From positions 1-54,888 of IMG/VR virus record IMGVR_UViG_3300027848_000027: a DNA stretch of 54,888 nt, one strand, 5' to 3'. The translations under genes and the position numbers were made by a program. The stretch is from a virus. This document shows, one piece after another, positions 18,082-24,778 of this stretch. Each line of letters begins with the position of its first letter. Position 1 is the stretch's first letter. The notes under the pieces were generated by a model that worked only from the letters and a program-made list of their open reading frames with translations, was not told where the DNA came from and made no database searches.

Positions 18082-18822
18082 TTATACAATTTGACTTTCA
18101 AACCCATCTAGTTGGTTAAGTCCTGACATTTTTAATAGAGCCTGAGCTAATGCAAATACGTCTTTTTCGCAATACTTAGCAATTCGTGCATATTCTTGAT
18201 TGTTCCAGAATACTCCACTGACTTCTTCTCCTCGAATATCGTCCTTTGGAGAGTCTAAACCTAGTGCGGTCATTACTAATTCAAGAGAAGCGGTTCCTTC
18301 TTGCCATGCTCCAAATCCCCATACATCAGATGTATCAATGAATGGCATTTCCCAAGGTTTTTTATCATGTACCATTAAGTATGGTGGAAGTTTAAATCCA
18401 TTTATTAATAGTCGCTTGCACATAACTGGAACGTCAAATCTCTTGATGTTATGTCCAGTCATTTTGAATTTATCAAATTTTCTTGCAACATTGTCAATAC
18501 CTTCAAGTACTGCAATTTCATCATTTCCATAGTATGACTTAAGAACCATTGACGGTTCAAGTCCTTCAAATGAAAGTCTTCCAAATGAAGCGCATACAAT
18601 TCTGTTAAATTCAGGAGATAACGCAGCCTTGTCATCATATAATTCGCAATCTGATTTTTCTCCATTATCTTCTGGCCATCTACTTCTTAAATAGTCACAT
18701 CGTTTAGACCACAATTTAGCCATTCTAGGTTTGGCTGTTTCTAATGAGTCTAGGTTTTCGTATTCTGATGCTGTTTCTAAATCAAAGAATAGCATTCCTT
18801 TTAGTTCGTCTTGTGTATACAT
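18082..18822 (-). CDS. DEDD-type 3'-5' exonuclease (DNA polymerase B exonuclease-like)
   Basis: This 246-residue protein carries RNase H-fold DEDDy exonuclease motifs: ExoI FFDLET (D14, E16), ExoII GHNIKRFDVP (about 138-147) and ExoIII YARIAKYCEKDV near the C-terminus (Tyr, Asp). There is no polymerase domain, so it is a free-standing exonuclease resembling the predicted PolB-like 3'-5' exonuclease family. It probably acts in repair or degradation alongside the RecB-like nuclease encoded two genes downstream. Confidence 0.75.
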   Translation of the reverse strand: MYTQDELKGMLFFDLETASEYENLDSLETAKPRMAKLWSKRCDYLRSRWPEDNGEKSDCELYDDKAALSPEFNRIVCASFGRLSFEGLEPSMVLKSYYGNDEIAVLEGIDNVARKFDKFKMTGHNIKRFDVPVMCKRLLINGFKLPPYLMVHDKKPWEMPFIDTSDVWGFGAWQEGTASLELVMTALGLDSPKDDIRGEEVSGVFWNNQEYARIAKYCEKDVFALAQALLKMSGLNQLDGFESQIV

Positions 18823-18837
18823 TATTTTATTTTATTT

Positions 18838-19095
18838 TTAAGTGATTATATCAAACGTACATGACCCATCATCTAAATCGACATTTGGATTATAATTATT
18901 TGCCATAATATCAGTACATCCCTCGACTGCGAATTCAGTAGTGTAAGGAACGAATTCTACACCAATTGGGGTATAGTTATCTTTTTCAGTTCCAATGAAT
19001 GATTTATATAGCCATCCACCAGGAACACGCTTGACTTTATTATAGCGGTCAAGTTCTAATTCTTCATGTAGTGCTAATGTATAAATAGTTGCCAT
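18838..19095 (-). CDS. Small protein ending in a GCTD…DDGSC motif
   Basis: This 85-residue protein has an N-terminal part (about 1-55) of unknown fold containing YNKVKRVPGGWLYKSFIG. Its C-terminal part has one copy of the GCTD…NYNP…DDGSC motif (residues about 59-79), which is common as tandem repeats in secreted proteins of marine Bacteroidota. The two cysteines probably form a disulphide or metal site. There is no signal peptide, which is odd for this motif and suggests a virion or cytosolic role. The neighbouring nucleotide-sugar dehydrogenase lies 1 base upstream, so they share a transcript. Confidence 0.6.
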   Translation of the reverse strand: MATIYTLALHEELELDRYNKVKRVPGGWLYKSFIGTEKDNYTPIGVEFVPYTTEFAVEGCTDIMANNYNPNVDLDDGSCTFDIIT

Positions 19096-19096
19096 A

Positions 19097-20011
19097 TTAA
19101 TCTGGTGTGTTTTCTAATTCTGGTCTATTTGAAACAGCTCGTCCTTCCATTTTCTCCCAGTCTTTATTTTGACGAACAATCATGTTTGTAACGTGGGCTC
19201 CGGTAATAGTTGGAAGTCCTAGTCCCATTTTTTGTGCGATGTGTAAAATTGCATTAATGTCTTTTGGAAAACAGTGTCCTCCAAATCCTCTATCTCCATC
19301 TGGACCGGGTACACTATAGTGCGATTTTCCGATTCTTGGATCATGCATTGTAGCTTCAATAACATCATCATATTTAATATCTAATTTCTCACATAAAGAA
19401 TAGATATCATTGAAGAAACTAACTTTAGTTGCTAGAAATAAATTTGTAGCATATTTAGTCATTTCAGCTTCCTTTGAATTGATGATTATTAATTCAGCAT
19501 TCGGAAGTCCATATTGAAATATTTCTCGGATTGGTTCTACATATTCTAAATAGTCTATTCCAAGAACAACGCGAGTTTGATTCTCAAAATCCGAAATAGC
19601 ATTTGCTTCAGTTAGGAATTCAGGGCTGAATGTTACTCCAACTAATGGAGATAATCCGTTTAATGTTTCAGTAGTTCCAGGTGGAACAGTTGATTTTATA
19701 ATCGTGATTACTTTCTTGTTTTGGAATTCTGCTTCCTTTGCTATGTCTTCAATGACTGACTCTACGATTCTAAGATCGCATTCTCCGTCTTCAAACATTG
19801 GAGTTGGAACACATACAAATATAACCTCGCAATTCTCAACTAATATTGCCATTGTTAATGGATCCTGATCTAGAGATTGATCTGTTATTATAGATTTAGT
19901 TGAATCCTTGTCGTATGCATAAACTGGGAACGTTTTACTTAATTCAGTCATTACTGCTGTTCCTACGAAACCTTGACCTATGCACCCGACATTTATATTT
20001 TTATTTTTCAT
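19097..20011 (-). CDS. Short UDP-glucose/GDP-mannose dehydrogenase family protein
   Basis: This 304-residue protein has the NAD-binding GQGFVG loop (12-17), VPTPMFEDG (68-76), STVPPGTTETL (107-117), FSPEFLTEANA (128-138), the K186 region (KEAEMTKYATN) and the catalytic cysteine loop GGHCFPKD (C247). These enzymes oxidise a nucleotide sugar twice to a uronic acid. Usual members have about 430 residues; here the C-terminal nucleotide-sugar-binding domain is absent or reduced to a tail, so activity could be altered. A role in modifying host surface sugars or glycosylating virion or DNA is inferred. The gene for a homing endonuclease lies 4 bases upstream. Confidence 0.8.
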   Translation of the reverse strand: MKNKNINVGCIGQGFVGTAVMTELSKTFPVYAYDKDSTKSIITDQSLDQDPLTMAILVENCEVIFVCVPTPMFEDGECDLRIVESVIEDIAKEAEFQNKKVITIIKSTVPPGTTETLNGLSPLVGVTFSPEFLTEANAISDFENQTRVVLGIDYLEYVEPIREIFQYGLPNAELIIINSKEAEMTKYATNLFLATKVSFFNDIYSLCEKLDIKYDDVIEATMHDPRIGKSHYSVPGPDGDRGFGGHCFPKDINAILHIAQKMGLGLPTITGAHVTNMIVRQNKDWEKMEGRAVSNRPELENTPD

Positions 20012-20015
20012 ATTT

Positions 20016-20777
20016 TTATTTTAACGTTTTTAACCATTTTCTATAATTAGAAAAAATAGAAGCATCTTGTTGATGCCATTTATATTTAAACTTACTAGTT
20101 TTACAATATTGTACTAGCGCATCAAATTTACTATTAGCATTGATATCCCACCCTTTAACTTCTTCAATATATATTGAACCGTCTGTATATTCAACAATGA
20201 AATCAGGTACATAGTTCTTAATTATATTATCAATTTTATACTCTATTTTAATATTATGGTTTTTTGTCCATTTTATTATATATGGGTCATTATCCATTTG
20301 AATCATTCTAAATAGTTCAAGTTTAGAATCATATGACTCCTCGTTATTTGACTTAATACTTATATGAGTGCCATTATTGTGGTGCCAAGATTGAATTTCA
20401 CCAGTTGACATTTTAGATGCTCGCGTATTACTCATTTTGTTTTTAGATTCAATTCTATGTCTCTTACCATAGAATGGATTATTTTCTCCATGTATATCTC
20501 TTCCAATTTTAGCCTTAGATTCAATACTATGTTTCTTACCATAGAATGAGTTATTTACACCAGACCTATCTTGTTTTGAAATAGATTCATAGTACTTGTC
20601 AGATTTTATTGACATTTTTTTTCTAGTTTCATCTGTGAATCTCATACCTTGAGTTGGAGATGTTCTAATATTAGGATCTAACTTTTTTAATTCTTCAATT
20701 GTAGTATTATGATTTTTTGCGTGCCTAGAATTTATATAGCTATATTCCTTTTTACATATTGGACATAATGTTTTCAT
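20016..20777 (-). CDS. Freestanding homing endonuclease with zinc finger, NUMOD3 repeats and PD-(D/E)XK domain
   Basis: This 253-residue protein is modular. An N-terminal C2H2-type finger uses C5, C8, H19 and H23. NUMOD3-like DNA-binding repeats follow (NNSFYGKKHSIESKAKIG and NNPFYGKRHRIESKNKMS, about 75-118). A C-terminal nuclease domain has E in SKLELFRMI, D in NYVPDFIVEY and ExK in IYIEEVKGW, similar to very-short-patch/TnsA-like nucleases. Such genes spread by cutting cognate sites in relatives and copying in by repair. It has its own late-promoter-like motif, as several T4 homing genes do. It separates the dehydrogenase from genes upstream and is more AT-rich than its neighbours, consistent with insertion. 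Confidence 0.8.
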   Translation of the reverse strand: MKTLCPICKKEYSYINSRHAKNHNTTIEELKKLDPNIRTSPTQGMRFTDETRKKMSIKSDKYYESISKQDRSGVNNSFYGKKHSIESKAKIGRDIHGENNPFYGKRHRIESKNKMSNTRASKMSTGEIQSWHHNNGTHISIKSNNEESYDSKLELFRMIQMDNDPYIIKWTKNHNIKIEYKIDNIIKNYVPDFIVEYTDGSIYIEEVKGWDINANSKFDALVQYCKTSKFKYKWHQQDASIFSNYRKWLKTLK

Positions 20778-20782
20778 ATTTA

Positions 20783-20803
20783 GATATTTCTTATTATTTA
20801 TCT
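20783..20803 (-). promoter_or_regulatory. Late-promoter-like motif before homing endonuclease
   Basis: The minus strand reads AGATAAATAATAAGAAATA, ending just before the ATG region of the endonuclease gene. It matches the GATAAATAATA motif seen before virion genes. Confidence 0.5.
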
Positions 20804-20828
20804 AAATTCTTGTTCTATTATTCCAATG

Positions 20829-21347
20829 TTAACAGAATTCACTAGACGAAGATACTCTAAGTCCATCAACTAATCTATCTTCATATTCAGGTCTAGCCGA
20901 CCATGGACGTTCCTTACCTTTTTTATCGTATTGTTCTTTGTAGTATTTCTCACCTACATGATATCCATCAGGTTGTCCCCATTCTAGAGCCATTGTAATA
21001 AATTCTTCTACTTCTATTTCATCTCCATATTCATTGACTATCCTACCGGATCTTATGAATTCAAGAAGCTCCTCTTTATTTTTGTAGAATTTATCATCAT
21101 TGAAATTCCAACAAAACACCCATCCGGAACTTCGTTTACCGACATGAATATTTGTCTTATTTATGAATTCATCCCATGGAGATATTTTAGAGTCCCATTC
21201 ATTAGTTGTATCAGGGTCGTCTATGTTTCTAAATCCATTTTCTACCATGTTTGCTCTCATGTCGATGTCCTCTACTCGTTCTTGTAAAACTCCCTTTCGG
21301 TGTTTCATTTCCTTTACAGTCGGTATTCTATAATAGTTAGTTGACAT
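20829..21347 (-). CDS. Phage protein of the MSTNYY…HVGKRSSGWVF type, unknown function
   Basis: This 172-residue protein begins MSTNYYRIP and has HVGKRSSGWVFCWNF around residues 68-82. Small phage proteins with an N-terminal M(S/G)TNYY and a central HIGK(S/R)S(S/G)GW core recur in many unrelated phages, where their function is unknown. The rest is charged (KEMKHRKGVLQERVEDID, YHVGEKYYKEQYDKKGKERPW). No catalytic motif is clear. It lies 3 bases after the membrane-protein gene on the same strand. Confidence 0.6.
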   Translation of the reverse strand: MSTNYYRIPTVKEMKHRKGVLQERVEDIDMRANMVENGFRNIDDPDTTNEWDSKISPWDEFINKTNIHVGKRSSGWVFCWNFNDDKFYKNKEELLEFIRSGRIVNEYGDEIEVEEFITMALEWGQPDGYHVGEKYYKEQYDKKGKERPWSARPEYEDRLVDGLRVSSSSEFC

Positions 21348-21350
21348 TGT

Positions 21351-21776
21351 TTATAGTTTTAGGCCACATGTACATCTGCAGCGATTTGTGTTTTTAAATT
21401 CTGACCATACATCTTTTCCTTCATGTATTTCGTAATGTCCATCATTCCATCTTAGAATTCCAACAGGTGGATGCTTTACAACATGTGCATCTGAAGTAGC
21501 TCTTAACCATTTTTCAATTCTCATTGATATCTTGGCTCCAGTAACAGATCCAATCATTGTTCCAATTGCATATGGAATAAACAGAGACCAACTCATATCC
21601 GCTAGAATAAGTTCTCTAAATGTAAGGAACCATATTGTGTTTGAAAAGAATGAAGCGATCAAATGATACTTCATATTATTTCTGTTTCGAGATCTCGAAA
21701 CAATCGAGAAACTAATATTCTGTGCAAATGATAATGCAAATATTGTACTAATTGCTATAATATAAGTAAATTCCAT
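21351..21776 (-). CDS. Membrane protein with cysteine-rich tail
   Basis: This 141-residue protein has about three hydrophobic helices: residues 4-22 (YIIAISTIFALSFAQNISF), 38-58 (LIASFFSNTIWFLTFRELIL) and 63-82 (WSLFIPYAIGTMIGSVTGA). A hydrophilic tail of about 55 residues ends RCRCTCGLKL, with three cysteines close together. The tail could bind metal or anchor to a partner. I do not recognise the family; size and topology would also allow a holin-like role, but nothing specific supports that. It overlaps the upstream gene by 22 bases. Confidence 0.6.
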   Translation of the reverse strand: MEFTYIIAISTIFALSFAQNISFSIVSRSRNRNNMKYHLIASFFSNTIWFLTFRELILADMSWSLFIPYAIGTMIGSVTGAKISMRIEKWLRATSDAHVVKHPPVGILRWNDGHYEIHEGKDVWSEFKNTNRCRCTCGLKL

Positions 21777-22054
21777 GGTTGTTTAATTTTAGGTGAGCAT
21801 CCAAGATGTATTGTTATTTCAAACATTCTTTTCTTATATCCTTTTATTTTTAATTCATTTCCTATATCATTTATTATATTAGACATGACCTTCTCTTCTA
21901 TTTCATAATCCATGAATGGGATATCTTTTTCTCCTCGTTCATTTAATGTAGCGTTAGACACTAGTTCATCGAAGTCTCCTGATGGAGTAGATGCCTTGAA
22001 TAATCTACGATAACATTCAAGAATTGCCTCTTCCTCTCGTTTAGTTGCTCTCAC
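21755..22054 (-). CDS. Small protein between membrane protein and phosphoesterase, unknown
   Basis: I prefer a GTG start (reading VRATKREEEAILECYRRLF), which overlaps the upstream phosphoesterase stop by 14 bases, over an ATG at 22108, which overlaps it by 68. The 99-residue product is mostly helical and charged, with an MDYEIEEKVMSNIINDIGNELKIKGYKK segment that I do not recognise (residues about 47-75). It overlaps the membrane-protein gene downstream by 22 bases. Function unknown. Confidence 0.55.
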   Translation of the reverse strand: MRATKREEEAILECYRRLFKASTPSGDFDELVSNATLNERGEKDIPFMDYEIEEKVMSNIINDIGNELKIKGYKKRMFEITIHLGCSPKIKQPWNLLIL

Positions 22055-22622
22055 TTTTACGTTTCTTTTTAAGTTCCCAAATGAACTTGTTTCTAAATTC
22101 TTTATCATCCCATCCTGGAATAAGTTCTTCTATCGTTTTAGGAGTGTAATCGATTTGTTCCATTGATACGCATATGTATCTAGGATCTTTTTTCTTAAAC
22201 CATCGTCCTAACAATCCATGAGTTTCACAATTATATTCATGAATATGACCATGTATATTATATGGAATTCTGTACTTTAGTTCACGTGGATGGATAGGAG
22301 CATGTGTTAGAAAGATCCCTTTGTACTTTATCATTCCACCTATAGATTCTACATGCTTTAGCAATTCGTGACAGTGGCGAAGCATATCATGATTTCCACC
22401 AATAACACGCTTAATGCCATTTAATCTATCTAAGTATCGGTACCCTGAAATCTTTTCCATTGTTATATCACCTAATATATAGGTGATATCTTGTTTTCCA
22501 ACAACACTATTCCACTTAGATACGATATACTCATCGTGCTCTTCCGCTGAAATAAATCCTCTCTTTTTTGCCATGTTTTCATGTTCAAAGTGAGGATCTG
22601 CACAAATTCTTACTATACTCAT
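22041..22622 (-). CDS. Calcineurin-like metallophosphoesterase
   Basis: This 193-residue protein shows the whole metal-binding signature: D9-x-H11 (ICADPHFEH), GD at 51-52 (YILGDITM), GNHD at 76-79, H107 in THAPIHP and HGHIH at 124-128. The family hydrolyses phosphomonoesters or diesters, including 2',3'-cyclic and RNA/DNA ends; substrate cannot be set by sequence. Its start overlaps the stop of the Thg1-like gene (ATGA), which hints that the two act on one substrate, perhaps tRNA ends. The pairing is inference. Confidence 0.85.
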   Translation of the reverse strand: MSIVRICADPHFEHENMAKKRGFISAEEHDEYIVSKWNSVVGKQDITYILGDITMEKISGYRYLDRLNGIKRVIGGNHDMLRHCHELLKHVESIGGMIKYKGIFLTHAPIHPRELKYRIPYNIHGHIHEYNCETHGLLGRWFKKKDPRYICVSMEQIDYTPKTIEELIPGWDDKEFRNKFIWELKKKRKSESN

Positions 22623-23419
22623 ACTACGTCGTCAGTTTCCAATTCATATACAATCTTAGGAATAATTGACGAGAATTTTTCTCTATCTTTAGTGATCCAA
22701 ATTGCACCATCTGTTACCCATCTAGTTCTAGTTGAAATGCCTCCATCAAATACAACATCAGTTCCTTTCATATGAACTGGATTTTCTATATCATATTGTT
22801 CTTTGATACACATTCTACCTCTTTTGAATCCTACAGGTAGATCATTCCAGTTGACTCCTTTCTCTATGCACATGTCTTGCATTTGACTTGTATTTACACC
22901 ATGTAATTCTATATGAGGATGTAGAGACTGAGCAGTCATTGAAATAGAATTTCTAACTGCATCATTTTGTCTCCATACAAAATAGTTCTCAACTTCAATA
23001 GGGTCCGGAATTGTAAATACTCTAGCATCGAAAAATGCAATAGATTCAGTTAATTTTCGATCTCTCATCGCTTCATTGAAATATGCAGTACACATTGATG
23101 CAACTACACTTGCAATCTTTTGAATTGATCCATCGAAAAATGCACTAGTTGAGGTTTTTTCAAAATCAGTTAATAATAAACTGATTTCATCAGATTGAAT
23201 ATATGCAAGTTTTACTCCTTGAACATTCTCACATAATTTCTGGGCAGCTTGATCCATGCACCACATTAAATCTAGATCATATGGACGTTTCATTCCTCTT
23301 GTAAAAGTATGGAATGCTTTACCGTCTAATCTTATGATAGTGTAAGTTCTTCTAGGAAGAAGATATTTTGTACGTACCTCATACTGCGATTTCATTCTAT
23401 CTCCTAATGAGTCTTTCAT
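22619..23419 (-). CDS. tRNA(His) guanylyltransferase (Thg1)-like protein
   Basis: This 266-residue protein matches the Thg1 family, which adds nucleotides to tRNA 5' ends in the 3'-to-5' direction. Visible are the palm metal site IIRLDGKAFHTFTRG (D32), YIQSDEISLLL (D77, E78), and the family-typical FDARVFTIPDPIEVENYFVWRQNDAVRNSISMTAQS (about 130-164, HINxLYN region altered). Bacterial Thg1-like proteins repair 5'-truncated tRNAs rather than adding G-1 to tRNA-His. In a phage it could repair tRNA cut or damaged by host defence. A GTATAAT motif lies 21 bases upstream, and the phosphoesterase overlaps its end. Confidence 0.88.
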   Translation of the reverse strand: MKDSLGDRMKSQYEVRTKYLLPRRTYTIIRLDGKAFHTFTRGMKRPYDLDLMWCMDQAAQKLCENVQGVKLAYIQSDEISLLLTDFEKTSTSAFFDGSIQKIASVVASMCTAYFNEAMRDRKLTESIAFFDARVFTIPDPIEVENYFVWRQNDAVRNSISMTAQSLHPHIELHGVNTSQMQDMCIEKGVNWNDLPVGFKRGRMCIKEQYDIENPVHMKGTDVVFDGGISTRTRWVTDGAIWITKDREKFSSIIPKIVYELETDDVV

Positions 23420-23440
23420 ATCAATTCAATTTATACAGAA

Positions 23441-23447
23441 ATTATAC
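23441..23447 (-). promoter_or_regulatory. GTATAAT promoter-like motif, Thg1-like gene
   Basis: GTATAAT on the minus strand ends 21 bases before the Thg1-like ATG. A TGTAAAA element occurs roughly 20 bases further upstream, as at groEL. Confidence 0.5.
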
Positions 23448-23477
23448 TACACTTATATTAATTTTTACATTTGATCT

Positions 23478-23497
23478 CTAAATAAATAAATAAAAAT
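23478..23497 (+). promoter_or_regulatory. Late-promoter-like motif before 225-residue gene
   Basis: CTAAATAAATAAATAAAAAT lies 10 bases before the ATG at 23508, matching the AATAAATAA class upstream of virion genes. Confidence 0.5.
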
Positions 23498-23507
23498 ACT
23501 AAGACAC

Positions 23508-24185
23508 ATGTCAAATGTTTATAATTTCAATGAATGGTCTGCTAGAATTAACGAGCAAGCGGAAGATGGTAGTAAAACAGCAACAGGTAATATTGCAGTA
23601 TTCTTAATGGGATCGCAACAATATCCTACTCAGAAAGCATTAAGTAGATCATCTGTATTATATGATGTGAAAAAAGGGAAAGATGAAGCGGTTGTAATGT
23701 TTTATAAAGAAGTACCTGGACAGTCTCGCACGGTAAATGCGGTAGATTTTGTACATGGTAAAAATAACACATCTCTTACTGGAAACATATTAATGGGTAT
23801 AGAAAATACTCAAAATCCAAGATATATTGCGATTGGGAATTTAGTAACCGGTCCAGTTAAATCTAGAACAGTTGGAGCAAAAACGCTCGTAGTTTTTACA
23901 TTAAGAGGTGAAGATGCAAATACAGCAATTGCAAATGTTCAATCGTCTACTAGTATACCAAATACGATGATTGATTTTGTTAAATTATTAGTTAACAAAT
24001 TAAGTTATGTAGAAGGTCAATATGATGAGGTAGTTATTAAACAATTAACAGCAAAGGCAATAGAAAGTAAGTTTGTAAATAATGATCTCGATGAAAAACA
24101 AAAAATGAATTATTCAGCTAGATCAAATGAGGAGATAAAAAGCTCATTAGATATTAAATCTATAATGATACAGAATAAAGGATAA
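23508..24185 (+). CDS. Unknown late protein with capsid-targeting-like N-terminus
   Basis: This 225-residue protein begins MSNVYNFNEWSARINEQAEDG, which resembles the N-termini of the proteins at 6119-6610, 5367-6119 and 51384-51584. The body has alternating strands (GNIAVFLMGSQQYP, KTLVVFTLRGED) and a helical C-terminal third (DFVKLLVNKLSYVEGQYDEVVIKQLTAKAIES). No family is recognised. A late-type motif lies directly upstream. It is an isolated plus-strand gene between two minus-strand blocks, closed by a strong hairpin. Capsid packaging is inferred from the N-terminus only. Confidence 0.65.
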   Translation: MSNVYNFNEWSARINEQAEDGSKTATGNIAVFLMGSQQYPTQKALSRSSVLYDVKKGKDEAVVMFYKEVPGQSRTVNAVDFVHGKNNTSLTGNILMGIENTQNPRYIAIGNLVTGPVKSRTVGAKTLVVFTLRGEDANTAIANVQSSTSIPNTMIDFVKLLVNKLSYVEGQYDEVVIKQLTAKAIESKFVNNDLDEKQKMNYSARSNEEIKSSLDIKSIMIQNKG

Positions 24186-24193
24186 TTGATATG

Positions 24194-24228
24194 AATATAT
24201 GAGTAATCTAAATGATTACTCATATATT
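24194..24228. terminator. 15-bp hairpin between convergent genes
   Basis: AATATATGAGTAATC pairs perfectly with GATTACTCATATATT around a TAAAT loop. It lies 8 bases past the plus-strand stop and overlaps the last codons and stop of the convergent gene at 24216. It has A/T-rich flanks on both sides, so it probably ends transcription from both directions. Confidence 0.75.
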
Positions 24229-24719
24229 ATATTATCACTGATACTTCCTATATTTTGAAATTCATTTGAATCATTAAAATTATCATACCAAATACATATC
24301 CATCTGATACATTCCCCAGTATTAATATCATATATTCTTAAATCTTCTGATCCATATCCAAATCCTTCATATACTATTCTATATTTAGTGGAATCACTAT
24401 ATATTTCAGAGTTTACATTATCTTCAATCCATTTCCAGAATGGTAATTCTAGATTATTTTGGATGTTGTGAACTATTAATAATTCTATTCTTGGATTAAT
24501 TTTACCATATTTATATTTAGATGTATTATCTGAAAATATTAATTCAAGTAATCCTATTGTAGATAAATCATTGTCGCCACTTTTATGTTTTAGATAGATT
24601 CCTGAATTAGAACTGATTTCATTTAATGTTATTTCATCAATTAGAGAATCAACATTCTGAGAGTATGTTATATTTGATGTTAATAATATTAATATCGATG
24701 CAATAATTAAATTTTTCAT
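24216..24719 (-). CDS. Secreted protein with flavobacterial-type signal peptide
   Basis: This 167-residue protein starts with a signal peptide (MKNLIIASILILLTSNITYSQN), cleaved probably before Q/N near residue 21. The mature part is acidic, with a GFGYGSEDLRIYDINTGECIRWICIWYDN stretch containing two cysteines and several aromatics. I do not recognise the domain. It lies directly downstream of the LemA/TPM pair on the same strand, so it may be a third exported component of that envelope cluster. Confidence 0.65.
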   Translation of the reverse strand: MKNLIIASILILLTSNITYSQNVDSLIDEITLNEISSNSGIYLKHKSGDNDLSTIGLLELIFSDNTSKYKYGKINPRIELLIVHNIQNNLELPFWKWIEDNVNSEIYSDSTKYRIVYEGFGYGSEDLRIYDINTGECIRWICIWYDNFNDSNEFQNIGSISDNIIYE

Positions 24720-24778
24720 TTTGGATGTTTTAATTGGTTACATATTTAATATACTACATATTTACATCCAATTAAAAT

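Noticed and set aside
18086-18092. GTATAAT just before the small gene at 17811-18080
   Set aside because: It is formed by the last codons and stop of the DEDD exonuclease and is too close to the ATG to be a promoter element.
22465-22489. 10-bp inverted repeat with 5-base loop
   Set aside because: It lies in phosphoesterase coding sequence and a stem of this size is expected by chance in 55 kb of AT-rich DNA.
24728-24777. 10-bp inverted repeat (TTTTAATTGG / CCAATTAAAA) between the TPM and secreted-protein genes
   Set aside because: The 30-base loop and AT-rich stem make a poor terminator; no clear function.
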